Below are positions 48,588 to 55,592 of a stretch of DNA of 55,627 bases, piece after piece. Origin of the DNA: Actinoplanes campanulatus (GTDB taxonomy: Bacteria; Actinomycetota; Actinomycetes; Mycobacteriales; Micromonosporaceae); contig NZ_BMPW01000039.1 of NCBI RefSeq assembly GCF_014647795.1, positions 1 through 55,627 on the forward strand, given 5' to 3'. Positions within the stretch are counted from its first letter, which is position 1. Every line of letters starts with the position of its first letter. Both the position numbers and the translations under genes were made by a program. The notes beneath the pieces are model-generated. The model worked only from the letters and a program-made list of their open reading frames with translations. It did no database searches and was not told where the DNA came from.

Positions 48588-49370
48588 ATGGCGTCGACGT
48601 GGAGGATCTTCGATCGGGTGGCGGCCGACTACGACAGCGTGGTGCCGTTCTTCGCGGAGTACGGCGCGGCCATCGTCGACGTGCTCGGCCCGGCCGCGGG
48701 CAGCCGGTTCCTCGATCTCGGCGCCGGCCGGGGCGCTCTCACCGCGGCCGCGCTCGCCCGGGGATGCGTGGTGACCGCCGTCGACGCGGCGCCCACCATG
48801 GTCGCGCTGCTGGCCACCGACCACCCGGAGGTGGACGCCCGGGTGATGGACGCGGAGGCCCTGACCCTGCCGGACGGCTGTTTCGACGAGGTCGCGGCGT
48901 CCTTCGTGATCCATGTGCTGGACTCGCCACCGGCCGGGGTGGCCGAGGCGTTCCGGGTGCTGCGCCCGGGCGGCCGGTTCTCACTGACCGGCGGCAGCGC
49001 ACGCCACCACGACGCCGAACCGGCGGTCTGGTCGTCCCCACTGGCCGACCGGGTGGATTCGCTGTTCCTGGAGTTCGCGCCACACATCCCGCCCGGTGGC
49101 AGCATGGGCTCCCCGATCGACGCGGCCGACCTGCTGGACGGGGCCGGTTTCGTGGACCTGCACGAGGAACACGCCACGGTGGAGATCGTCTTCGAGGACA
49201 CCGCGCAACTGTGGGCGTGGGCACTCTCGCACGGCTACCGCGCCTTCATCGAGGACCTGCCGGACGCCCACCGCCCCGATTTCCGCGAGCGGCTGCTGAC
49301 CCTGCCCCTCTCCGACGGCCTGCTGCGCCGCCGGACCTGCGTCTGGTCCGGCCGCCGCCCGCCACCCTGA
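48588..49370 (+). CDS. Class I SAM-dependent methyltransferase
   Basis: 260 residues from ATG 48588 (MASTWRIFDRVAADYDSVVP); in-frame GTG codons upstream are less likely since the family fold starts here. Motif I is FLDLGAGRGALT (about 43-54), motif II VTAVDAAPTMV, and the post-II region AEALTLPDGCFDEVAASFVI and LRPGGRFSLTG are intact. It methylates a small molecule, perhaps a quinone- or natural-product-type acceptor; nothing in the context fixes the substrate. Confidence 0.88.
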   Translation: MASTWRIFDRVAADYDSVVPFFAEYGAAIVDVLGPAAGSRFLDLGAGRGALTAAALARGCVVTAVDAAPTMVALLATDHPEVDARVMDAEALTLPDGCFDEVAASFVIHVLDSPPAGVAEAFRVLRPGGRFSLTGGSARHHDAEPAVWSSPLADRVDSLFLEFAPHIPPGGSMGSPIDAADLLDGAGFVDLHEEHATVEIVFEDTAQLWAWALSHGYRAFIEDLPDAHRPDFRERLLTLPLSDGLLRRRTCVWSGRRPPP

Positions 49371-49381
49371 CCGTCGCACGG

Positions 49382-49437
49382 CCCCCACCGGCCCACGACA
49401 ACGTCCGCCAACCGCCGACTCCCCCACCAGCCCACGA
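49382..49437 (+). repeat. 17-bp direct repeat next to DedA stub
   Basis: CCCCCACCGGCCCACGA (49382-49398) and CCCCCACCAGCCCACGA (49421-49437), differing by one base, lie between the methyltransferase stop and the DedA remnant. Confidence 0.6.
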
Positions 49438-49473
49438 GAGTCTGTGCTCCGGTGAGAACGCCACCGAGGAGGC

Positions 49474-49677
49474 CACCCGGTCCCCGGTCACGCCGCCGGC
49501 CACCACGGCCACGGCCAGCCAGAGCGGGTGCGGCGAACCGGCCGCGGACAGGGCGCTCAACCCGATCACCACGGCCTCGGACGGCACGACGGGCAGGAAT
49601 CCGTCGATCGCCACGGCCAGGAAGACGATCACATACAGCCATGGCGAGCAGATCAGCGGCATCAGATGGGCCGCCAT
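49474..49677 (-). pseudogene. 5' stub of a DedA-family membrane protein gene
   Basis: From ATG 49677 the first 68 residues read as a DedA/SNARE-associated protein: YVIVFLAVAIDGFLPVVPSE, then VVIGLSALSA and LAVAVVAGGVTGDRVA. A full DedA protein has about 200 residues and continues GD...YxxGR; here the similarity breaks off after GDRVA and the frame runs into a short direct repeat and the end of the methyltransferase gene. It is therefore a truncated remnant. Confidence 0.75.
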
Positions 49678-49792
49678 GGTTTCTCCTCCCCGTCGGTGTG
49701 CTGCCATCGACCGTACGAATCGGAGAGACTCTGATCCATGGGGTACACCTCCCCATGGAGGTAGTGCTGGCACCACCAGGAGACGGGGAGAC

Positions 49793-50497
49793 ATGGTGAC
49801 CGAATTCGCCGAACAGGACCTGCGGGGCGCCCGGTTCGAACGCTCGACGCTGGCCGGCGCCGTGATGCGCGGCGTCGACGTCCGCGGGCTGGACATCGAC
49901 GCGCCGTGGCTGGCCGACGGCCCGCTGCTCGTCAACGGCGTGGACGTCGCGCCGCTGGTCGAGGCCGAGCTGAACCGCCGGTTCCCGGGCCGTGACCTGC
50001 GCACGGCGACCGATCCGGACGGGTTGCGGGCGGCGTGGACGGCGGTCGAGGCGGCTTGGCGGTCCGCGGTCGACCGGGTCGAGGCGATGCCGCCCGGCGC
50101 CGCGGACGTGCCGGTCGACGGCGAGTGGTCGTTCGCACAGACGCTGCGTCACCTGGCGTTCGCCACCGACGCATGGCTCGGCAAGGGCATCCTGCGACGT
50201 CCCGAGCCGTTCCACCGGTTCGGCCAGCCCCACGTGGAGTACGAATCGGACGGCTACGACCTGTCCATCTTCGTGAAGGAGCCGCCGACCTACCCGGAAA
50301 CCCTCGCCTTCCGCGCCGAACGCCAGGCGATGGTCCGCGACTTCCTCGCCACCGCCACCGCGGACCTGCTCGCCGAGCCCCGCGTCGTCCCCTGGTCCCC
50401 CGACCACGAGGAGCCGGTCCTGCACTGCCTGCACGTGATCCTCGCCGAGGAGTGGGAACATCTCCGCTTTGCCCTACGGGACCTGGACCGTGTGTAG
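49793..50497 (+). CDS. DinB-superfamily protein with pentapeptide-like N-terminus
   Basis: 234 residues from ATG 49793, with GGAGACGGGGAG upstream. The first 35 residues (LRGARFERSTLAGAVMRGVD, then VRGLDID) look like pentapeptide-repeat coils. The rest is a DinB four-helix bundle with the His motifs FAQTLRHLAFATDAWL and LHVILAEEWEHLRFAL. DinB proteins bind a metal and often use mycothiol or bacillithiol. Fusions like this are common in actinomycetes; function unknown. Confidence 0.85.
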   Translation: MVTEFAEQDLRGARFERSTLAGAVMRGVDVRGLDIDAPWLADGPLLVNGVDVAPLVEAELNRRFPGRDLRTATDPDGLRAAWTAVEAAWRSAVDRVEAMPPGAADVPVDGEWSFAQTLRHLAFATDAWLGKGILRRPEPFHRFGQPHVEYESDGYDLSIFVKEPPTYPETLAFRAERQAMVRDFLATATADLLAEPRVVPWSPDHEEPVLHCLHVILAEEWEHLRFALRDLDRV

Positions 50498-50575
50498 CAC
50501 GTCCGACATGGACGATACGACATCTCACCCCCGGCGGATGAGGATCGGCCCACCCGGGCGGCCGACCATGGGTGC

Positions 50576-50869
50576 ATGCGGTTCATGGCGAACTCCCGTC
50601 CGGCGGACGGCATCACGGCGGGCCAGCTCGCCGAATTCTTCGACGAGCACGGATTCTCGGCGGCAGCCTGGAACCTGGTGCGTCACCGTGTGGTGACCGA
50701 ATATGCCCTCAAGGTGGGCGACGTCCCCGGCGTCGTGCTGTTCCTGGAGACGGAGTCGGCCGACGAGGCCACCGCCGTCCTGGCCGGCCTCACCGCCGTC
50801 CAGCAGGGCCTCATCACGTTCGATCTCGACCCGATCGGCAAGACCATGAGCCTAGGCGTCGGCTCTTGA
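50576..50869 (+). CDS. Small hypothetical protein, ferredoxin-like fold suspected
   Basis: 97 residues (ATG 50576; ATG 50585 also possible). The pattern YALKVGDVPGVVLFLETESA, then DEATAVLAGLTAVQQGLITF and DLDPI resembles small muconolactone-isomerase-like or YCII-like alpha/beta barrels with an insert helix. No catalytic residues recognised. It stands alone between the DinB gene and a repeat-rich spacer. Confidence 0.65.
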   Translation: MRFMANSRPADGITAGQLAEFFDEHGFSAAAWNLVRHRVVTEYALKVGDVPGVVLFLETESADEATAVLAGLTAVQQGLITFDLDPIGKTMSLGVGS

Positions 50870-50915
50870 AACCAGACTATTCCGGTACGCCCGACGCCGT
50901 CCCGAATCCTTTGGA

Positions 50916-51224
50916 CCGTTCCGCCCTGCCACGCGATCTCCCTGCCCACTCTCGCCTTTGCCGCCCCCGCCGGGCATAGATCGGTGGCCGGGCAGGCCGG
51001 CCCGGGTGCCCACACCGGCCGCTGCCGCCGCTCCCCGAAAACCACCACCGGCCCCGGCTGGCCCTGGGAGCTGTTTCGTGACCCTTGAGACAGCCCCGAG
51101 ATCCAGCCGGACCCAGTGACCCGTGCGGCGCCAGCCGCCCGGTCAGGCTGGACCACCGAGCTCAGCCCGGCGGGCGCGGCAAAGGCGGGAGTGGGCAGGG
51201 AGATCGCGTGGCAGGGCGGGACTG
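50916..51224. repeat. Inverted pair of 60-bp arms (MITE-like) made of the dispersed repeat
   Basis: The left arm (50916-50975) is the reverse complement of the right arm (51165-51224) with about four mismatches in 60 bp, enclosing about 190 bp with no open gene. Both arms contain the repeat core (CTCAGCCCGGCGGGCGCGG, then CAAAGGCGGGAGTGGGCAG) plus GGAGATCGCGTGGCAGGGCG. It lies between two convergent genes. Confidence 0.85.
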
Positions 51225-51265
51225 TCCTGATGCGGTTGGGGGCGGCGTCACCCGTACAAGAGAGG

Positions 51266-52912
51266 TCAGATTTTGATCTTGTAGGTCCTGGTGTTGCCGG
51301 CCCTGTCGGTCGCGGTGACGGTGACCGGGAAGGTGCCGCGGCGGCCGGCCGTCTTCCACTTCATCGTCCACGGGCTCTTCGACGAGGTCAGTGTGTACCG
51401 CTTCGAGCCGGCCGTGATGACCGCCTTCACCTGCTTCAGGCCGAGGGCGTCCTTGATCGTCGGCCGAATCGTGACGGCGGTCCGGGTTTTCGACAGTTTG
51501 ACCTTGGAGATGGCCGGCGCGGTGTTGTCGAAGAGCAGCGCGCGGCTCGCCGATCGGGTGTGGCCGGCCGGGCCGGTGGCGCGCAGGGTGAGCGTGTGCG
51601 TGCCGTTGAGCCCGGCGCTGTTGACCGTGAACGACCATGGCGCCCTGGTGTCCGTGCCGATCACCTTCCCGGCGCGGATCAGTTCGACCCGGGTGGCGCC
51701 GGTGGCGGTCGCGGTGACCGTGACCGTCCCGCGGCGCGGGGTCCTGGAGGTCGCGGGCGCGGTCCAGGCGATGGTGGGACCGCTGGTCAGCGCCTTGACG
51801 GTGGCCTCGGCGTCGATCCGGCCGGCCGCCACCCAGGAACCGGCCGGGCGGGCGGCCGCCTCGATGGCGGCGCGGACCTGCGCGGCCGTGACGCCGCTCT
51901 TGGCGGAGAGGCCGAGCGCGGCCACCCCGGCGACCACGGGCGCGGCCGACGACGTGCCGGTGAACCACCAGTAGTCGCCGTCGTCGGCCTGTGCCGGGTT
52001 GTCGCCGGGGGCCGCGACGTCGACCCAGCTGCCGCTGTAGTTGGACCAGTCGTAGCGGCCGTCGGTGGCGGTCGATCCGGCCACCGCGATCGCCTTCGGA
52101 TAGGCGGCCGGGTAGACCGGGGTGGTGACGCCCTCGTTCCCGGCGGCCGCCACCACGACGACGCCGTGCCCGGCCGCGTAGGTGACCGCCTCGGACAGGA
52201 TCGTCGAGCCCTCCGGCCCGCCGAGCGACAGGTTGATGATGTCGGCGCCCTGGTCGACGGCGTAGACGATGCCCTCGGCGATGTCGTCGTGGCCGCCGCT
52301 GCCGTCCGCGCCGAGGACCTTGACCGGAAGGATCCGGCAGGTCCAGCAGAGCCCGGCGATTCCGGTGCCGTCGTCGCCGGCGGCGGCGATCACGGTCGCG
52401 GCCATGGTGCCGTGGCCGTGGTCGTCGGCGGGGTCGGCGTCGTCGTTGACGAAGTCGTAACCGGGCAGGACGCGGCCGGCGATCTCGCTGACCGCGGTGA
52501 CGCCGGTGTCGACGACGGCGACCGTGACGTCCGGGCTTCCGGTGGTGACGTTCCAGGCGGCGGGTGCCTTCACGACGCCGGCGCCCCACTGCTGGGGGTA
52601 CAGCGGGTCGTTCGGGGTGAGCAGCGCCGACGCGGTGGGGGTCGGCTCGACGTAGGTGACGTCCGGGTTGCCGGCGAGCGCGCGGGCCGCGTCACCGGTG
52701 ACGGTCACGGTGACCGCGCCGAGCTGTGGGGTGGCGTCGCTGTCGATGACCCGGACACCCGGGGTGGCGTCGAGGTCCCGGATCGCGTCGGCGGCGGTGG
52801 CGCCCGGGCGCAGGCCGATGGTGACGGTGCTGGGGTTCGTCGCGGCCTGGGCGGGACTCGCCCCGGAGAGGGTGCCCGCGACGAGAGCGACGGTCAGAGC
52901 TCGATACCACAT
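51266..52912 (-). CDS. Secreted S8 (subtilisin-like) serine protease
   Basis: 548 residues. A signal peptide (about 1-23, ending AQA) and a short inhibitor_I9-like propeptide (TVTIGLRPGATAADAIRDLD) lead to the catalytic domain (about 105-365). The triad is intact: Asp in VAVVDTGV, His in DDHGHGTMAATVIAAA, Ser in GTSSAAPVVAGVAAL. The oxyanion Asn is in AAAGNEG. The C-terminus (about 380-548) holds two Ig-like beta domains (TVTVTATATGATRVELIRAG; FPVTVTATDRAGNTRTYKI). It digests proteins outside the cell. A palindrome overlaps its start codon. Confidence 0.93.
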   Translation of the reverse strand: MWYRALTVALVAGTLSGASPAQAATNPSTVTIGLRPGATAADAIRDLDATPGVRVIDSDATPQLGAVTVTVTGDAARALAGNPDVTYVEPTPTASALLTPNDPLYPQQWGAGVVKAPAAWNVTTGSPDVTVAVVDTGVTAVSEIAGRVLPGYDFVNDDADPADDHGHGTMAATVIAAAGDDGTGIAGLCWTCRILPVKVLGADGSGGHDDIAEGIVYAVDQGADIINLSLGGPEGSTILSEAVTYAAGHGVVVVAAAGNEGVTTPVYPAAYPKAIAVAGSTATDGRYDWSNYSGSWVDVAAPGDNPAQADDGDYWWFTGTSSAAPVVAGVAALGLSAKSGVTAAQVRAAIEAAARPAGSWVAAGRIDAEATVKALTSGPTIAWTAPATSRTPRRGTVTVTATATGATRVELIRAGKVIGTDTRAPWSFTVNSAGLNGTHTLTLRATGPAGHTRSASRALLFDNTAPAISKVKLSKTRTAVTIRPTIKDALGLKQVKAVITAGSKRYTLTSSKSPWTMKWKTAGRRGTFPVTVTATDRAGNTRTYKIKI

Positions 52913-52932
52913 ACGTACAAAAGGTACGTATG
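52910..52932. promoter_or_regulatory. Perfect palindrome overlapping the protease start codon
   Basis: CATACGTAC (52910-52918) and GTACGTATG (52924-52932) are perfect inverted copies spaced by 5 bp. The first CAT is the complement of the protease ATG, so start codon and dyad overlap. The only purine-rich ribosome-like site (AAAGGA) lies about 25 nt upstream of the ATG, beyond the dyad. Confidence 0.75.
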
Positions 52933-53012
52933 TTCGATCCTTTCGACCGTCGGCCGCATGCCCGGAAAAGTCCGGCTACCGCACGCCACTTGAGCAGATT
53001 TCGGTCAGACCC

Positions 53013-53873
53013 TTACCCGCCGCGGTGGTGCTTCTTCACGAAGGTGTAGCCCGGTTCCAGCGTGAACCCGTCGATCTCCTCGGTCTCCATGGCCTGCTGA
53101 TGCAAATTGAGCTGCTTCTTCGACGCGTGGGCGCCGGCCGGCAGCCGCCGGACGAACCCGCTGACCCAGTGTGCCCGGTGCTCGCCCCCGGTGCCGTCGC
53201 CGTGCTCGCCGGACTCCCCCGGCAGCGATGCCGGCTCCACCAGCGGCGCGTAGAAGAGCAGGTCGAGGGTCTGCTCACCGTCGACGGCCGGGTAGTTGAG
53301 CTCCCCGTCCGGCCCGGTGCTGCCGGTCACCCGGGTGACGTAGCCCTCCCGCAGCAGTTGGTCGACGGCGTTACGGAGCAGGAACTGCCCCTTCTTGCCG
53401 CGCCCCAGCCCGCAGTGCGCCGGCAGGTCGACCTCGGCGAAGACGGCGCTGCCGTCCTCGAAGACCCGGCCGAGCCGCCGCACCGCGTTGAGCACCTGAC
53501 CGCGATTGGACACTCCCGGGTCGAACTCGCGGGTGATCACCCGAGGGTCGTACTCATGGAAGTAGTCGACCCCGTCCACCCGCATCGGCTCGTCCAGCGT
53601 GACCGTCCGCAGATGCACCTGCCGGTCCTTCACGCTGATGGTGACCAGCACCCCGGCGTGCAGGTCGGCGGGCCAGGCGATCCCGGTGAGCCGCCACCCC
53701 GGGTCCTGGACGACCCCGGCCTCGAACGTCTCCCGGCCGGATGTCATCCCCAGCGCCCGATGGTCGAGCACCACGGCGACCGTCTCCGGCAACGCCTCGC
53801 CGAGATCGTCGGGCAGCGGGCAAACGGCCTGATCGAGGTCGGCCCGCACCAGGGGAAACCTGCGCGTTCTCAC
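53013..53873 (-). CDS. Hypothetical protein coupled to a small membrane protein
   Basis: 286 residues from GTG 53873 (RTRRFPLVRADLDQAVCPLP). It is predicted soluble, with an alpha/beta pattern and the segment HCGLGRGKKGQFLLRNAVDQ (about 155-175), where a Gly/Lys-rich turn precedes a winged-helix-like stretch (LLREGYVTRVTGSTGPDG). The GTG overlaps the stop of the upstream membrane gene by 4 bp. I do not recognise the family. Confidence 0.65.
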   Translation of the reverse strand: MRTRRFPLVRADLDQAVCPLPDDLGEALPETVAVVLDHRALGMTSGRETFEAGVVQDPGWRLTGIAWPADLHAGVLVTISVKDRQVHLRTVTLDEPMRVDGVDYFHEYDPRVITREFDPGVSNRGQVLNAVRRLGRVFEDGSAVFAEVDLPAHCGLGRGKKGQFLLRNAVDQLLREGYVTRVTGSTGPDGELNYPAVDGEQTLDLLFYAPLVEPASLPGESGEHGDGTGGEHRAHWVSGFVRRLPAGAHASKKQLNLHQQAMETEEIDGFTLEPGYTFVKKHHRGG

Positions 53874-54160
53874 GCAGAGAAAGATACCTCCCACCTGGTC
53901 AGGGCAGCCCGTCCGCGTCGTGGCGCCGGTCGCCGAGCAGCCCCCATCGCCGGCACCGGGAACACCTCGCACACCGCCCTGGCGACCCGGCTGTTCGCGA
54001 GCGCCCGCATCGGTCCCGCCAGGAGACCGCCGGGGTGGACCCAGTCGGCGTAACGGCCGTGGGCGGTCCGCGGCCGGCGGCGGCGCAGCCGGATCTCGGC
54101 CAGGCCCACCCCGGCGGCCACCATCGTCACGGCGGCCACCATCGTCACGCGCGAATCCAC
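53870..54160 (-). CDS. Small membrane protein, hypothetical
   Basis: 96 residues. One hydrophobic helix (VTMVAAVTMVAAGVGLAEI, about 5-23) is followed by a basic cytoplasmic tail (RLRRRRPRTAHGRYADWVHP, then ALANSRVARAVCEVFPVPA). Its stop overlaps the GTG of the next gene (GTGA), and its start faces the NTF2-like gene across a palindromic operator; both support it being real. Function unknown. Confidence 0.6.
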   Translation of the reverse strand: MDSRVTMVAAVTMVAAGVGLAEIRLRRRRPRTAHGRYADWVHPGGLLAGPMRALANSRVARAVCEVFPVPAMGAARRPAPRRGRAALTRWEVSFSA

Positions 54161-54205
54161 CAGAGGATTGTCCTCCAGCGCCGAAACAGGGCAGGATGAC
54201 CAGAA

Positions 54206-54221
54206 GTAGAACGCGTTCTAC
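54206..54221. promoter_or_regulatory. KstR-like palindrome in divergent promoter
   Basis: GTAGAACGCGTTCTAC is a perfect 16-bp palindrome. Its core TAGAACGCGTTCTA fits the published TNNAACNNGTTNNA pattern of KstR, the TetR repressor of steroid catabolism in mycobacteria. It lies 15 bp before the NTF2/ketosteroid-isomerase-like gene and 45 bp from the divergent membrane-protein gene. Confidence 0.55.
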
Positions 54222-54236
54222 CTCGAGGGGTGCACC

Positions 54237-54608
54237 ATGACCATCCGTGACCTGGCACGACGATCGCAGGCGGCGGCCGGCGTGAAGGACCGCGAGGGCT
54301 GGCTCGGGCTGTTCGCCGACGATGCGATCGTCGAGGACCCGGTCGGGCCGTCGCCGCTCTGCCCGGACGGCCGCGGGCACCGTGGCGCCGAGGCCATCGC
54401 CCGGTTCTACGACACCGTGATCGGGATGGTCGACGGGATGCGCTTCGAGATCGAGCGGTCCTACCTGTGCGGCGAGGAGGTCGCCGATGTCGGCAGCATC
54501 CACATCACCCTGCCCGGCGGTCAGGCCGCCCGGGTGAACGGCGTCTTCACCTACCGGAGCGACGGCGCGGGCCGGATCGCGGCACTGCGGGCCTACTGGG
54601 AGTTCTGA
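54237..54608 (+). CDS. NTF2-like protein, ketosteroid-isomerase type
   Basis: 123 residues with the NTF2/SnoaL cone fold. The pattern LFADDAIVEDPVGPSP...GHRGAEAIARFYDTVI resembles steroid delta-isomerases, in which an EDP-VG segment and a conserved Asp line the pocket. It has no signal peptide. The KstR-like palindrome upstream supports a steroid-related role, which remains inference since no other steroid gene is in the window. Confidence 0.8.
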   Translation: MTIRDLARRSQAAAGVKDREGWLGLFADDAIVEDPVGPSPLCPDGRGHRGAEAIARFYDTVIGMVDGMRFEIERSYLCGEEVADVGSIHITLPGGQAARVNGVFTYRSDGAGRIAALRAYWEF

Positions 54609-54612
54609 CCCG

Positions 54613-55074
54613 CTACTCGACGGACTGGGCGAGCTGCGTGGTGACCAGGCCCCAGCCCTCGAAGAAGCCGAGCTTCTCGTGCTGCTCGCGGGCGGACGGG
54701 TCGCCGTGCCGGACCACGACCCGGTAGTCGGTGCCCTCCGGATGGTCGGCCAGCACGATCTCGGCGGTCATCGGCACCGGCGCGGGCAGGGCGGGGCGCC
54801 AGGCGCTGTCGATCGCATTGGTGAAGACGATCCGCTCCGGGTCGTCGACGACCAGGAAGATCGCGTCGACGTGCGGGACGAACGCCACGCCGTCCTCGCT
54901 CATCCGGGTCACCAGGGCGCCGCCGGGGCGCGCCTCCAGCCGGTCGACGCGGCAGACCATGGGCGCCGGAATGAACCACTTCGCGAAGCGGTCCGGGTCG
55001 GTCCAGGCGGCCCACACGGCGGCGCGCGGGGCGCGGATGGTCCGTTGCAGGGTCAGGTCCAGGTCGGGGTTCAT
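54613..55074 (-). CDS. SRPBCC (AHSA1-like) ligand-binding protein
   Basis: 153 residues with the AHSA1/SRPBCC pattern: LQRTIRAPRAAVWAAWTDPD, FAKWFIPAPM and the C-terminal helix HEKLGFFEGWGLVTTQLAQS. It binds a hydrophobic small molecule in a helix-grip pocket. The start overlaps the ArsR gene by 4 bp (ATGA), making the classic ArsR-SRPBCC pair; compare the fused version at 12222. Its 3' end is 5 bp from the convergent NTF2 gene. Confidence 0.9.
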   Translation of the reverse strand: MNPDLDLTLQRTIRAPRAAVWAAWTDPDRFAKWFIPAPMVCRVDRLEARPGGALVTRMSEDGVAFVPHVDAIFLVVDDPERIVFTNAIDSAWRPALPAPVPMTAEIVLADHPEGTDYRVVVRHGDPSAREQHEKLGFFEGWGLVTTQLAQSVE

Positions 55075-55409
55075 GACTGATCCTCCTCGGTGCCGGCGAC
55101 GAACTGTTCGAGCCGGTCGGTGCGTTCTTCCCAGATGCGGCGCTGTTCGGCCAGCCAGTCCTCGGCGAGCGCGAGACGCTCCCGGTTGAGCACGCAGGTG
55201 CGGACCCGGCCGGTCTTGCTCGTCCGAATGATCCCGGCGGATTCGAGCGCCCGCACGTGTTTCAGGAACGACGGGAGCGTCATCGGGAACTCGCCGGCGA
55301 GGTCACCCACACTGGCCGGGCCGCGCCCGAGCCGCCGGATGACCCCACGCCGCGTCGGATCGGCGAGGGCGTCGAACAGCCCGTCCAGCTGAGCCGAATA
55401 CTGTGCCAC
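55071..55409 (-). CDS. ArsR-family regulator
   Basis: 112 residues with the ArsR winged helix (LFDALADPTRRGVIRRLGRG, PMTLPSFLKHVRALESAGII and the wing TSKTGRVRTCVLN). It has no metal-binding Cys pair. It heads the operon with the SRPBCC gene and probably represses it through the dyad at 55433-55456. Confidence 0.92.
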   Translation of the reverse strand: MAQYSAQLDGLFDALADPTRRGVIRRLGRGPASVGDLAGEFPMTLPSFLKHVRALESAGIIRTSKTGRVRTCVLNRERLALAEDWLAEQRRIWEERTDRLEQFVAGTEEDQS

Positions 55410-55432
55410 GCGGCTAAGTATTGCCCGTCCGG

Positions 55433-55456
55433 ATAGTTAGCGCAAGGGCTAACTAT
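55433..55456. promoter_or_regulatory. Dyad upstream of ArsR gene
   Basis: ATAGTTAGC (55433-55441) and GCTAACTAT (55448-55456) are perfect inverted copies with a 6-bp spacer, 24 bp upstream of the ArsR start. They form an AT-rich island in a GC-rich window, a good ArsR operator/promoter candidate. Confidence 0.8.
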
Positions 55457-55554
55457 TGAAACGCCCGCAAGGCCACACCGACATAGACCCATCCGGTACG
55501 GGTGTTCCCGTCGCCGTCTCATCGGGGCCGTTCCGTCCGGTCGGCGCGCGCTCA

Positions 55555-55592
55555 CTGCCCACTCCCGCCCGTGCCGCGCCCGCCGGGCTGAG
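55555..55592 (-). repeat. Dispersed intergenic repeat copy followed by T-tract
   Basis: The complement of the repeat core: CTGCCCACTCCCGCCCGTG then CCGCGCCCGCCGGGCTGAG, nearly identical to the right arm near 51.18 kb. TTTTTT follows at 55593-55598. No gene is visible from 55457 to the window end. Confidence 0.8.

Noticed and set aside
50916-51224. Inverted arms as a complete insertion sequence
   Set aside because: The 190-bp interior has no transposase frame; at most a non-autonomous element.
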